Of a stretch of 64,000 nt of DNA, positions 18,087-28,076 are shown piece by piece. Origin of the DNA: Vulcaniibacterium gelatinicum (GTDB taxonomy: Bacteria; Pseudomonadota; Gammaproteobacteria; Xanthomonadales; Xanthomonadaceae); NCBI RefSeq assembly GCF_008033445.1, contig NZ_VNKO01000004.1:1-64000 (forward strand), given 5' to 3'. The notes under the pieces are model-generated. The model saw only the letters and a list, made by a program, of their open reading frames with translations, was not told where the DNA came from and did no database searches. The position numbers and the translations under genes are program-made. Positions within the stretch are counted from its first letter, which is position 1. Each line of letters starts with the position of its first letter.

Positions 18087-18992
18087 TCAACCGGCGTTGG
18101 CCACCCCGTGCGGCACATGCCCCGCCGCCACGTGCCGGCGCGCCGAGTCTATGTTGTGGTGCGAATCGTCGAAGAAGATGTCGGCGCCGAAGGTCTCCAG
18201 GAACGGCCCCTTCGGTTTGCCGCCCAGGAACAGCGCCTCGTCCAGGCGCACGCCCCATTCGCGCAGGGTCAGGATCACCCGCTTGTGCGCCGGCGCCGAG
18301 CGCGCGGTGACCAGCGCGGTGCGGATCGGCGCGTCCTCCCCGGCCGGAAACGCCTGCTGCAGGCGGTGCAGCGCGTCCAGGAAGCCGCGGAACGGCCCGC
18401 CCGAGAGCGGTTCGCCAGCGCGCGTGGCCTCGTGCCGGTGGAACGCCTCCAGCCCCTGCTCCTGCGACACCCGCTCGGACTCGTCGCCGAAGATCACCGC
18501 GTCGCCATCGAAGGCGATGCGCAGCTGGTCGTGGCGCTGCTCCGGCGCCCGCGCCGGCAGGATCGTGGCCGCTGCCACCCCGTGCGCGAGCGCGTTACGC
18601 ACCGAGTCGGGGTTGGCCGACAGGAACAGGTGCGCGCCGAACGGCTTGATGTAGGGCCAGGTGGGCGCGCCGGAAGTGAAGGTGGCGCGGGTGATGCCCA
18701 GCCCGTGGTGCTGGATCGAGTTGAACACGCGCAGGCCGGTGTCGGCCGAATTGCGCGAAAGCAGGATCACCTCGACTCGCGGCGCATCGGCCGGGGCGCC
18801 CTCGTTCAGGCGCAGCAGCTTGCGCACCAGCGGAAAGGCGATGCCGGGCGCGAGCGGGTCGTCCTCGTGCCGGCGCTGGTATTCGCGGAACGCCTCCACC
18901 CCCTCGCGCTCGAACAGGGCGTGGCTTTCCTCGAGGTCGAACAGGGCGCGCGAGGTGATCGCGACGACGAGCGGGCTGGCGGCATCGGTCAT
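18087..18992 (-). CDS. 5'-nucleotidase (cytosolic NT5C1-like)
   Basis: A 301-residue HAD-type phosphohydrolase that resembles the 5'-nucleotidase family known from cytosolic IA/IB enzymes, acting on nucleoside monophosphates. Family landmarks are AITSRALFDLEESHALFE at the start, LLSRNSADTGLRVFNSI, the HAD motif I FDGDAVIFGDESE and the late IFFDDSHHNIDSA. The ATG chosen (MTDAASPLVV) gives the usual family N-terminus; the open frame upstream is a shadow of the signalling gene. Substrate range cannot be read from sequence. Confidence 0.88.
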   Translation of the reverse strand: MTDAASPLVVAITSRALFDLEESHALFEREGVEAFREYQRRHEDDPLAPGIAFPLVRKLLRLNEGAPADAPRVEVILLSRNSADTGLRVFNSIQHHGLGITRATFTSGAPTWPYIKPFGAHLFLSANPDSVRNALAHGVAAATILPARAPEQRHDQLRIAFDGDAVIFGDESERVSQEQGLEAFHRHEATRAGEPLSGGPFRGFLDALHRLQQAFPAGEDAPIRTALVTARSAPAHKRVILTLREWGVRLDEALFLGGKPKGPFLETFGADIFFDDSHHNIDSARRHVAAGHVPHGVANAG

Positions 18993-19060
18993 GCCGGCAG
19001 TATCGGCGATGCCGGTCGCAGCAGGCGAGACGCCCGCGGCCCGGGCCGCGCGGGACGGGT

Positions 19061-22045
19061 TCAGTGGCCCCTGGCGCCCGCGCCCCATTCCGAGGCCGGG
19101 CGGGCTTGCGAGAACAGGAACCCCTGCCCGTGCTCGCACCCCAGCGCCAGCAGGCAGTCGCGCTGCTCGGCAGTTTCGATGCCCTCGGCCACGACCTCCA
19201 TGCCCAGGGTCCCGGCCATCGCCAGCACCGCCCGCACCACGGCGGCGCTGCCGCCGCCCTCCTCGTCCCGGCGCAGGGCGCTGACGAACGAACGGTCGAT
19301 CTTGAGCGCGTGCAGCGGGAAACGGTGCAGGTAGCTCAGCGAGGAGTAGCCGGTGCCGAAATCGTCCAGCGCCGCCACTACGCCGGCCGTGCGCAGGGTC
19401 TCGAGCGTGGCCCGCACCTGCTCGGGGTTGTCGAACAGCGCGCCCTCGGTCACTTCCAGCCGGATCCGCTCGTGCGAGAGGCGATGCGCGTCGAGCAGGT
19501 CCAGCATCTGCGTGGCCAGGCGCGGCGAACGGAAATGCCGCGGCGAGACGTTGAGGGTGACGTAACCGTACCCGTCGGCGAGCGAGCGCACCTCCCGGCA
19601 TGTCTTCTCGAACATCTGCCAGTCGATCTGCTCGACGCTGCCGCTCTCCTCCGCCACGGCCAGGAACTCCTGCGGCGTCAACAGCCCGCGCCGCGGATGG
19701 CGCCAGCGCAGCAGTGCTTCGTAACCGATCACGCGCCCGTTCCGCAGGCGCACGATCGGCTGGAAATGCGGCTCGAACTCGGAGCGCTGGATGGCGCGGC
19801 GCAGGTCGCTCTCCACTTCCAGCAGGCGCAGGGCTTCGCTGTGCAGGCGCTCGTCGAAGATCTCGAACCGCTGCCGGCCGTGCGCCTTGGCGCGGTACAT
19901 CGCCACGTCGGCATCGCGCAGCAGCTCCTCGGCGCTGCGATAGCGTTCGTGGCTGAGGGCGATGCCGACGCTGGCCGAGGTGAACAGGTCCTTGCCGCCG
20001 ATGCGCATGGGCTCGCTCAGCGCCTCGATCACCCGCTGCGCCGCATGGCAGGCGTCCTCCGGGTTGCGCGTGCCCTCGAGCAGCAGGGCGAACTCGTCCC
20101 CGCCCAGGCGCGCGACGACGTCGGGGGCACGGATGCAGGTGCTGAGCCGCAGCCCCGCCTCCTTCAGCACCTCGTCGCCGATCAGGTGGCCCACGCTGTC
20201 GTTGATGACCTTGAACCTGTCCAGGTCCAGGAACAGCACGGCGAAGTGATGGCTCGGGTCGCGCCTGATCTGCGCCAGCGCGCGCTCGAGCGCGTGGTAG
20301 AAGAAGCTCCGGTTCGGCAGGCCGGTCAGCGCGTCGTGCAGCGCCTCGTGCATCAGGCGCTGCTCCGCGCGCTCGCGTTCGGCGACCTGGGCACGCAGCG
20401 CGCGCACGGCCTCGGCCAGCTCGTGGGTGCGATCCGCCACCCGTCGTTCGAGCTCGGCCTTGGCCTGCTTGCGCGCCAGGGCGGTGTGGATGTGCTGGGC
20501 CACGTAGGCCAGCAGCACGCGGTCGTCCTCGGTGAAGCGCACCGACGGATCGTAGCTTTGCACCACCACCGCGCCGCGCACCTCGCCCGCGTCCAGCATC
20601 GGCACCCCCAGCCAGTCCTCGGCCAGGGTGCCCAGGCCGACGCCGCCGGGGACGTGCATCTCCTGCGCCACCTTCCGCGCCGGGCCCATCACCGGGCGGC
20701 CATGCCGGAGCAGCCCCAGGGTCAGGCTGTTGCGCAGCTTGCCGACGGGGATCTCGGCCTCGGGATCCACGAGCCCCGGGTCCCGCTCGTCCGCGAAGTA
20801 GATGAACCGCACCGTGCCGCGCTCGGCGTTGTACAGCGCGATGTAGAAGTTCCTGGCGTACATCAGCTCGCCGACCACGCCATGGATGCGGCGCAGCATC
20901 TCGCTCATGTCGAGTTCGCTGCTGGCCAGGTCGGCGATGCTGTACAGCGCCGCCTGCAGTTTCTCGCCGCGCTGGCGCTCCCGCACCTCGGCCATGAGCG
21001 CCTGGGTCCGCTCCTCCACCCGCCGTTCCAGTTCCTCCTGCGCGCGCTTGCGCATCAGCGCGGTGAGGATGTGCTGGGCGACGAAGGACAGCAGCGCACG
21101 GTCCTCCTCGCTGTAGCGGGTCGCCTGGTCGTAGCTCTGCACCACCACCGCGCCGCGCACCCTGCCCGCCTCGATCATCGGCACGCCCAGCCAGTCCACC
21201 GATTCCGGCCCGTAGCGGGACACATCGGCGTCGGGATCCAGCCCGAACTCGCTGCGCAGCGCCAGGGACGGCCCGAGGGCGGCGCGCCCGCTGCGGATCA
21301 CGGCCAGGGTCAGGCTGTCGCGGATGCTCGCCGCCGGGACGTCCTGCGTGGTGTCCACCCCCTTGATCTCGTGCTCGTCGGCGAAATAGATGAAGCGCAG
21401 GGTGTCGCGCTCGGCGTTGTACAGCGCGATGTAGAAGTTCCTGGCGTACATCAGCTCCCCGACCACGCCGTGGATGCGGCGCAGCATCTCCGGCATGTCG
21501 AGCTCGCTGCTGGCGAGGTCGGCGATCGCGTACAGGGCGCTCTGCAGCCGGGCGGTCTTCTTCAGGCCCTCGATCGCCTGCCGCTGCTCGGCCAGCTCGC
21601 GCATCACCGCCATGCGGGCGCCGACCAGGGCGAGGAAGGCGCGCCACGGCGCCGCCGCGGACAGGGGCAGGCAATGCGACTCCGGCCACTCGGCCAGCAC
21701 GGCGGCCAGCACCTCGCCGGTGGCCGGCGCGGTCGCCAGGCTCGCGACCGGCAACCAACCCGCCTGGGGTGCGGCGGCATGCACCCGCGTGGGCTGCGCC
21801 GCGGCCGCCTCGATCCAGCCGCGCTCGGCCGGCGGCAGCGCGGCGTCCGCGGCCTCCAGGGGCATGGGCACCACACGCACGGCGCGGCAGCCGAAACGGG
21901 CTCGGGCTTCGCGCGCGACGAGCCTGTTCAGGGCTTCCGGATCGGTCTCCGCGAACAATGCGGACACGAGATCGGCCGCTGGTTCGGCCCCGGCCTCGAC
22001 ACCGAACCCGTGGTTCCACCCAGCCCGCTGGACGCGCCTGGCCAT
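19061..22045 (-). CDS. GAF-GAF-GGDEF-EAL cyclic-di-GMP signalling protein
   Basis: A 994-residue soluble protein expected to make and/or break cyclic-di-GMP. Order: an N-terminal sensor-like part (1-160), GAF domain 1 (about 165-335), a coiled-coil linker, GAF domain 2 (363-525), coiled coil, GGDEF (565-735, motif GGDEF at 648-652 intact) and EAL (745-985, motif EALLRW intact, plus DDFGTGYSS). Both catalytic motifs look active. The two GAF domains are close copies: 53 of 58 residues agree across one block, so one arose by recent duplication. No transmembrane segments, so a cytoplasmic ligand is sensed. Confidence 0.93.
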   Translation of the reverse strand: MARRVQRAGWNHGFGVEAGAEPAADLVSALFAETDPEALNRLVAREARARFGCRAVRVVPMPLEAADAALPPAERGWIEAAAAQPTRVHAAAPQAGWLPVASLATAPATGEVLAAVLAEWPESHCLPLSAAAPWRAFLALVGARMAVMRELAEQRQAIEGLKKTARLQSALYAIADLASSELDMPEMLRRIHGVVGELMYARNFYIALYNAERDTLRFIYFADEHEIKGVDTTQDVPAASIRDSLTLAVIRSGRAALGPSLALRSEFGLDPDADVSRYGPESVDWLGVPMIEAGRVRGAVVVQSYDQATRYSEEDRALLSFVAQHILTALMRKRAQEELERRVEERTQALMAEVRERQRGEKLQAALYSIADLASSELDMSEMLRRIHGVVGELMYARNFYIALYNAERGTVRFIYFADERDPGLVDPEAEIPVGKLRNSLTLGLLRHGRPVMGPARKVAQEMHVPGGVGLGTLAEDWLGVPMLDAGEVRGAVVVQSYDPSVRFTEDDRVLLAYVAQHIHTALARKQAKAELERRVADRTHELAEAVRALRAQVAERERAEQRLMHEALHDALTGLPNRSFFYHALERALAQIRRDPSHHFAVLFLDLDRFKVINDSVGHLIGDEVLKEAGLRLSTCIRAPDVVARLGGDEFALLLEGTRNPEDACHAAQRVIEALSEPMRIGGKDLFTSASVGIALSHERYRSAEELLRDADVAMYRAKAHGRQRFEIFDERLHSEALRLLEVESDLRRAIQRSEFEPHFQPIVRLRNGRVIGYEALLRWRHPRRGLLTPQEFLAVAEESGSVEQIDWQMFEKTCREVRSLADGYGYVTLNVSPRHFRSPRLATQMLDLLDAHRLSHERIRLEVTEGALFDNPEQVRATLETLRTAGVVAALDDFGTGYSSLSYLHRFPLHALKIDRSFVSALRRDEEGGGSAAVVRAVLAMAGTLGMEVVAEGIETAEQRDCLLALGCEHGQGFLFSQARPASEWGAGARGH

Positions 22046-22181
22046 AGGTCCGGAGCACTATAGCGCGCGGCCCGCAAGCCGGCGCCGGCACCGCCGCCGA
22101 ACGGCGTGGGCACCCCGCTCGGCGGGGCGGACGATCCGTGCCAGCCTCGATGCCTGCCGGGGCATCGCCCGTCGGGCTGGA

Positions 22182-22955
22182 TCAGGTCACGAACTGCTCG
22201 CTGAGGATCCGCTCCTCGAGGTTGTGCTCGGGGTCGAACAGCAGCGTCACCGTGCGCTCGCCCGACTCGCGGATGGTGACCTCGACGATGTCGCGCACCT
22301 CGTGCGAATCGGCGGTGGCGCTGACCGGGCGCTTGTACGGGTCGAGCACCCGGAACCGCACCTCGGTATCGGCCTTGAGCAGCGCCCCGCGCCAGCGCCG
22401 CGGGCGGAACGCCGCGATCGGGGTCAGCGCGATCACGCGCGAGCCCAGCGGCAGGATCGGGCCGCTGGCGGAGTAGTTGTAGGCGGTGCTGCCGGCCGGC
22501 GTGGCCACCATCACCCCGTCGCAGATCAGCTCGTCCAGGCGCGGCTTGCCGTTGAGGTCGATGGCCAGGTGCGCCGCCTGCCGCGTCTGCCGCAGCAGCG
22601 AAACCTCGTTGTACGCCAGCGAGCCCACGCTCGCCCCCGACTCGGTCAGCGCGATCATCTCCAGCGGCCGCAGCACCGCCGGCTCGGCGGCCTCGATCCG
22701 CGCCAGCAGGTCCGCGGTGCGGTAATGGTTCATCAGGAAGCCGACCGCGCCGAGCTTCATCCCGAACACCGGCTTGCCCAGCCCGCCGTGGCGATGCAGG
22801 GTCTGCAGCATGAAGCCGTCGCCGCCGAGCGCGACCAGCACGTCGGCGGCGTCCGGCTCGTGCTGGCCGTGGAGCGCGACGAGCGCCTGCAGTGCCTGCT
22901 GCGCGTCGGCGGAAGGGCTGGCGAGGAAGGCGATCCGCGGCTGGGATGCAGTCAT
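22182..22955 (-). CDS. nadK: NAD kinase
   Basis: Phosphorylates NAD to NADP using ATP. The family motif [11 protein letters not shown] (Asp of GGDG is the catalytic Asp) lies near residue 45, with the second motif YNEVSLLR in the middle and the glycine-rich [22 protein letters not shown] block. At 257 residues it is on the short side for the family but complete, like other Xanthomonadaceae-type forms. It lies about 135 bases downstream of the cyclic-di-GMP gene and is followed on its far side by the glutamate dehydrogenase gene; all are on the minus strand. Confidence 0.93.
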   Translation of the reverse strand: MTASQPRIAFLASPSADAQQALQALVALHGQHEPDAADVLVALGGDGFMLQTLHRHGGLGKPVFGMKLGAVGFLMNHYRTADLLARIEAAEPAVLRPLEMIALTESGASVGSLAYNEVSLLRQTRQAAHLAIDLNGKPRLDELICDGVMVATPAGSTAYNYSASGPILPLGSRVIALTPIAAFRPRRWRGALLKADTEVRFRVLDPYKRPVSATADSHEVRDIVEVTIRESGERTVTLLFDPEHNLEERILSEQFVT

Positions 22956-23069
22956 CGTCGGCTCCGGGCTGGTGCGCCGCCCAGCATAACCCGGACGCGC
23001 GCGAGGCCGCGCGCGTGGTGCAGGCCGGGCCGGCTTGCCGGCCCGGCCGCCGGGATCACACCGCAGGAA

Positions 23070-26000
23070 TCACGCCGCCGCCATCTGCGCCAGGCGGCGC
23101 ACCGCGACCGAGACCGTCGGGTAGTCCAGCGAGACCTGGCTGCGCAGCTCGTTGAACATGGCCTGGGTGAAGCGCAGCGCGGGATCGTCGCGGTGCAGCC
23201 AGCGCTCGACCCGCTCGGCCGCGTCGCCCTTGCCCGGCAGCGCCAGCACCTGCCCGACCAGCGCGCGCTGCTGTGCGGCCAGCTCGTCGCGCAGCACGCC
23301 GCGCGCGTGCGCGTGCCAGCGCCCCTCGACCGGCAGCGCATCGATCTGCTCGTGCAGCCAGGGCAGGTGCAGCGCCTCGCCGAGCGCAAAGTGCACGCGC
23401 GCGACCTCGACCGGAGCCAGCTTGCGCGCGCGCGCCACCTCCACGATGTCGCAGGCCGACTCCAGCATCGGCAGCGCCGCCAGCTGCATGGCCAGCCCGG
23501 CCGGCAGGCGCTTCTCCTTCCAGCCGTGCAGGCGCGACTCGAACGCCGCACGCGCCTGCGCCGGCAGCGCTGCCGGCAGCGCCTTGCGGATCGCCTCGAT
23601 GCCGGCCTTGTAGCGCTCCACGCCGGCGGCGATCTCGGGCAGCTTGCCCGGGCGCGAGAGCAGCCAGCGGCTGAGCGTGCGCAGCAGGTTCCAGATCGCG
23701 ATCAGGGCGTCGATCTGCACCGCCTCCGGCACCTTGCCGTCGAGCGCGTCCACCTGCGCCCACAGTTCGCGCGCGTCCAGCGCCTCGCGGGCGATGGTGT
23801 AGGCCTCGGCGACCTCGGCCGGGGTGCGGCCGGTGTCCTCGGTCATGCGCAGGGTGAAGGTCGCGCCCATGCGGTTGACCATCGAGTTGGTCACCGCGGT
23901 GGCGATGATCTCGCGCTTGAGCTGGTGCCGTTCCATCGCCGCGGCGTACTTCTTCTGCAGCGGCACGGGGAAGTAGCGCACCAGTTCCTTGGACAGGTAC
24001 GGGTCCTCCGGCACATCGGAGTTCAGCAGCTGCTGGAACAACACGATCTTGGAGTACGACAGCAGCACCGCGAGTTCGGGGCGGGTCAGCCCCTGGCCGC
24101 GCGCCTTGCGCTCGGCCAACTCGGCGTCGGACGGCAGGAACTCGATCTGGCGGTCGAGCAGGCCCTGCGCCTCCAGGGTGCGGATGAAGTGCTGCTTGGA
24201 GCCAAGGCGCGACACGCTGAGCCGCTCCATCAGGCTGATCGCCTGGTTCTGGCGGTAGTTGTCGTTGAGCACCAGCTCGGCGACCTCGTCGGTCATCGCC
24301 GCGAGCAGCTTGTTGCGCGCCGCCATGGTCAGCCGGCCGCGCTTGACCTCCTCGTTGAGCAGGATCTTGATGTTCACCTCGTGGTCGGAGGTGTCCACGC
24401 CGGCCGAGTTGTCGATGAAGTCGGTGTTGAGCAGCACGCCGTGCTGGGCGGCCTCGATCCGGCCGAGCTGGGTCAGGCCGAGGTTGCCGCCCTCGGCCAC
24501 CACCTTGCAGCGCAGCTCGCAGCCGTTGACGCGGATGGCGTTGTTGGCGCGGTCGCCGACGTCGGCGTGCGACTCCCTGGTGGCCTTGACGTAGGTGCCG
24601 ATGCCGCCGTTCCAGAGCAGGTCCACCGGCGCCTTCAGGATCGCGCTCATCAGCTCGTTCGGCGTCATGGCCTCGACCGCCGGATCAATGCCCAGCGCGG
24701 CCTTGGCCTCGGCCGAGAGCGGGATGCTCTTGGCCGAGCGCGGCCACACCCCGCCGCCCTTGCTGATCAGCGTCTTGTCGTAGTCGTCCCACGAGGAGCG
24801 CGGCAGCCTGAACAGGCGCTCGCGCTCGCGGAACGAGGTTTCGGCGTCCGGGTTCGGATCCACGAAGATGTGCCGGTGGTCGAACGCGGCGACCAGGCGG
24901 ATGTGGCGGCTGAGCAGCATGCCGTTGCCGAACACGTCGCCGGACATGTCGCCGATGCCGACCACGGTGAAGTCTTCCGTCTGGCAGTCGCGTCCCATCG
25001 CGCGGAAGTGGCGCTTGACCGACTCCCACGCGCCGCGCGCGGTGATGCCCATGGCCTTGTGGTCGTAGCCGACCGAACCGCCCGAGGCGAAGGCGTCGTC
25101 GAGCCAGAAGCCGTGCGCGCGGGCGATGCCGTTGGCGATGTCGGAGAAGGTCGCGGTGCCCTTGTCGGCGGCCACCACCAGGTACGGGTCGTCGCCGTCG
25201 TGGCGCACCACGTCCTGCGGCGGCACCACCTTGCCGTCCACCAGGTTGTCGGTGATGTCGAGCAGGCCGTTGATGAAACGCTTGTAGCAGGCCACGCCCT
25301 CGTTGAACCAGGCGTCACGGTCCGCGGACGGATCCGGCAGCTGCTTGCAGTAGAAGCCGCCCTTGGAGCCCACCGGCACGATGACCGTGTTCTTGACCAT
25401 CTGCGCCTTGACCAGGCCCAGCACCTCGGTGCGGTAGTCCTCGCGCCGGTCGGACCAGCGCAGGCCGCCGCGCGCGACCGGGCCGAAGCGCAGGTGCACG
25501 CCCTCCACGCGCGGGCCGCAGACGAAGATCTCGCGGTACGGGCGCGGCTTGGGCAGGTCCGGCACCTTCGAGGGATCGAACTTGAAGCTGATGTAGTCAG
25601 CCGGGCCGCCGTCCTTGCGCCGGCCGTCCTCGCGACGGATGTAGTAGCTGGTGCGCAGGGTCGCGTCCATCACCCCGACGAAGCTGCGCAGGATGCGGTC
25701 CTCGTCCAGGCTGGAGACGCGATCGAGCAGTGCCTTGATCGCGGTGCGGGTGGCCTCGATCTGCTGCTCGCGCTTGCCGGCACGCGCGGCGACCACCGGC
25801 TCGAGCAGGGCGAGCGTGGCTGCATCGCCACCGGCGAGTGCAGCGAGCTGTCCGCGGAAGCGTTCGGCGCCGGCCTTGATCTCGGCCTTGGTCTCCTTGC
25901 CGGTGACCGGGTCGAAGCGTGCCTCGAACAACTCGATCAGCAGCCGCGAGAGCAGCGGGTAGCGCGCCAGCGTCTGCTCCATGTAACTCTGCGAGAACGG

Positions 26001-28001
26001 CACCCCGACCTGCAGCAGGTACTTGCAGTAGGCGCGCAGCACCGACACCTGGCGCCAGGACAGGCCCGCGCCCAGGATCAGGCGGTTGAAGCCGTCGTTC
26101 TCGGCGTTGCCGCGCCAGATCTCGGCGAACGCCTCCTCGAAGGCCTCGTCGAGACGATCCACATCCAGGTCCGGAATGCTGGACTCGACCTCGAAGTCCT
26201 GGATGTAGGCGACCTCGCTGCCGGCCTCGAGCCGGTACGGGTGCTCGGCGATCACGCGCAGGCCCATGTTCTCCATCATCGGCAGCGCGTCCGAGAGCGG
26301 GATGTCGTCGTTCTGGCGGTAGAACTTGAAGCGCAGCCTGCCGTCGCGGGCGCGGTACAGGCTCAGGCGCAGGTCGTCCGGCCCGGTGAGCGCGGCCAGG
26401 TGCTCGACGTCGGTGGCGGCGACCGCAGGCGTGACCTCCTCGATATAGCCGGTCGGCAGCGCGCGGCCGAAACGCTCGGCCAGGCGCAGGCCGGCCTCCT
26501 CGCCATGGCGCGCGACGAGTTGTTCACGCAGCTCGTCCTGCCAGTCGCGCACGATCTGGCCCAGTTCCTCGTCGAGCCGGGCCGGATCCACCTCCACGGT
26601 CTCGCCGGCGCGCGGCCGCACGATCATGTGCAGCTGCGCCAGCGGCGAGTCGCCGACCTGGATGTTGGTGTCCACGTGTTCGCCGTGCAGTGCGTCCTGC
26701 AGCATGCGCTCGATGCGGCGGCGCATCTGGGTGTTCAGACGATCGCGCGGCACGTACACCAGCACCGAGAAGAAGCGGCCGTAGCGGTCGCGGCGCAGGA
26801 ACAGCTTGCTGCGCACCCGCTCCTGCAGCCCCAGGATGCCGATCGCGATGCGGAACAGTTCCTCCTCGCTGGACTGGAACAGCTCGTCGCGCGGCAGCGT
26901 CTCCAGGATGTGGCGCAGCGCCTTCCAACTGTGGCTGTGCGGGGCCAGGCCGCTCTTGCGGACCACGTACTCGTAGCGCTCGCGTACCAGCGGGATGTCC
27001 CACGGGCGGCGGTTGTAGGCGCTGGAGGTGTACAGGCCGAGGAAGCGCTGCTCGGCGACCGGCCTGCCCTTGGCGTCGAACTTGAGCACGCCGATGTAGT
27101 CCATGTAGCCGCGGCGGTGCACCGTGGCGCGGGCGTTGGTCTTGGTCAGGATCAGCGCGTCCACCGAGCCGGACTGCGGCATGTAGTGCGCGGCCAGCGA
27201 TTTCAGCGGCCGCGGCTTGCCGGCCGGCACGCCGCGCAGCAGGCCCAGGCCCGAGGCCTCGTCGGCCACCAGCACCTCCTCCTTGCCCTGCTTGACCACC
27301 GCGTATTCGCGGTAGCCGAGGAAGGTGAAGTGGTCGTCAGCGGCCCAGCGCAGGAATTCCTGCGCCTCGCGCCGGCCTTCCTCCGACACCGGCATGGTGC
27401 GCTGCGGCAGCTCCTCGGCGATCTGCAGCATCTTCGCCCGCATCGCCTTCCAGTCGCGCACGGTGGCGCGCACGTCCTCGAGCACCTCCTCGATCCGCGC
27501 CTGGATGCCCGGCATGGCCTCCGGCGCCAGGCGGTCGATCTCCAGGTGCAGGAACGATTCCGGGGTGCCCTTGCCCACGCCGGCCAGCCGGCCGGCCTTG
27601 TCGCGCTCGAGCGCCACCACCGGGTGGCCCAGCACGTGCACGCCGATGCCCGCCTCGGCCAGCGCCATCGTCACCGAGTCCACCAGGAACGGCATGTCGT
27701 CGTTGACCACCTGCAGCACCGTGTGCGGCGACTCCCAGCGCAGCCCCTGCGGGTTGAACAGGCGCACGTTGGCGGTGCCCGGCTTGCGCAGGCGGGCGAA
27801 CTCGAGCATGTCGGCGGCGAGCGCGGCCCAGCCCTCGGCGCTGTGCTGCGGGAACTCGTCCTCGCTCATGCGCTTGTAGAAGGCCTGGACGAAGGTGCGC
27901 GCCTCGTCCAGGCGCGCCTTCGGCACACGCCCCTGCAGCGCGTCCAGGATCGGTTTCAGGGAGAAGCCGGCGGCGGGGGCGGCGGAAGCTTTCTTGTTCA
28001 T
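23070..28001 (-). CDS. gdhB: NAD-specific glutamate dehydrogenase (180-kDa class)
   Basis: A very large enzyme of 1643 residues turning glutamate into 2-oxoglutarate and ammonia with NAD. The size marks the large 180-kDa class known from Pseudomonas and Streptomyces. The central catalytic domain shows GPRVEGVHLRFGPVARGGLRWSDR, the lysine motif PVGSKGGFYCK and DMSGDVFGNGMLLS. Long N- and C-terminal regulatory parts flank it. I chose the ATG at MNKKASA; a frame extension of 17 codons upstream is possible. The acyl-CoA dehydrogenase gene lies upstream. Symbol follows Pseudomonas usage and is tentative. Confidence 0.94.
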   Translation of the reverse strand: MNKKASAAPAAGFSLKPILDALQGRVPKARLDEARTFVQAFYKRMSEDEFPQHSAEGWAALAADMLEFARLRKPGTANVRLFNPQGLRWESPHTVLQVVNDDMPFLVDSVTMALAEAGIGVHVLGHPVVALERDKAGRLAGVGKGTPESFLHLEIDRLAPEAMPGIQARIEEVLEDVRATVRDWKAMRAKMLQIAEELPQRTMPVSEEGRREAQEFLRWAADDHFTFLGYREYAVVKQGKEEVLVADEASGLGLLRGVPAGKPRPLKSLAAHYMPQSGSVDALILTKTNARATVHRRGYMDYIGVLKFDAKGRPVAEQRFLGLYTSSAYNRRPWDIPLVRERYEYVVRKSGLAPHSHSWKALRHILETLPRDELFQSSEEELFRIAIGILGLQERVRSKLFLRRDRYGRFFSVLVYVPRDRLNTQMRRRIERMLQDALHGEHVDTNIQVGDSPLAQLHMIVRPRAGETVEVDPARLDEELGQIVRDWQDELREQLVARHGEEAGLRLAERFGRALPTGYIEEVTPAVAATDVEHLAALTGPDDLRLSLYRARDGRLRFKFYRQNDDIPLSDALPMMENMGLRVIAEHPYRLEAGSEVAYIQDFEVESSIPDLDVDRLDEAFEEAFAEIWRGNAENDGFNRLILGAGLSWRQVSVLRAYCKYLLQVGVPFSQSYMEQTLARYPLLSRLLIELFEARFDPVTGKETKAEIKAGAERFRGQLAALAGGDAATLALLEPVVAARAGKREQQIEATRTAIKALLDRVSSLDEDRILRSFVGVMDATLRTSYYIRREDGRRKDGGPADYISFKFDPSKVPDLPKPRPYREIFVCGPRVEGVHLRFGPVARGGLRWSDRREDYRTEVLGLVKAQMVKNTVIVPVGSKGGFYCKQLPDPSADRDAWFNEGVACYKRFINGLLDITDNLVDGKVVPPQDVVRHDGDDPYLVVAADKGTATFSDIANGIARAHGFWLDDAFASGGSVGYDHKAMGITARGAWESVKRHFRAMGRDCQTEDFTVVGIGDMSGDVFGNGMLLSRHIRLVAAFDHRHIFVDPNPDAETSFRERERLFRLPRSSWDDYDKTLISKGGGVWPRSAKSIPLSAEAKAALGIDPAVEAMTPNELMSAILKAPVDLLWNGGIGTYVKATRESHADVGDRANNAIRVNGCELRCKVVAEGGNLGLTQLGRIEAAQHGVLLNTDFIDNSAGVDTSDHEVNIKILLNEEVKRGRLTMAARNKLLAAMTDEVAELVLNDNYRQNQAISLMERLSVSRLGSKQHFIRTLEAQGLLDRQIEFLPSDAELAERKARGQGLTRPELAVLLSYSKIVLFQQLLNSDVPEDPYLSKELVRYFPVPLQKKYAAAMERHQLKREIIATAVTNSMVNRMGATFTLRMTEDTGRTPAEVAEAYTIAREALDARELWAQVDALDGKVPEAVQIDALIAIWNLLRTLSRWLLSRPGKLPEIAAGVERYKAGIEAIRKALPAALPAQARAAFESRLHGWKEKRLPAGLAMQLAALPMLESACDIVEVARARKLAPVEVARVHFALGEALHLPWLHEQIDALPVEGRWHAHARGVLRDELAAQQRALVGQVLALPGKGDAAERVERWLHRDDPALRFTQAMFNELRSQVSLDYPTVSVAVRRLAQMAAA

Positions 28002-28076
28002 GGCGGGAGTGCGGGAGTCGGATAGGACGAAGGCCGCGCGGAGCGCGGCCATCGGAAGGAACGGTGGAACGCTCGG

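Noticed and set aside
22046-22181. Possible gene between the cyclic-di-GMP gene and nadK
   Set aside because: Only short frames with no start signal or motif; no RNA-like structure noted.
21474-28025. Open frame of 2183 codons on the plus strand opposite NAD-GDH
   Set aside because: Antisense shadow of nadK and gdhB; repetitive composition and no recognisable motif.
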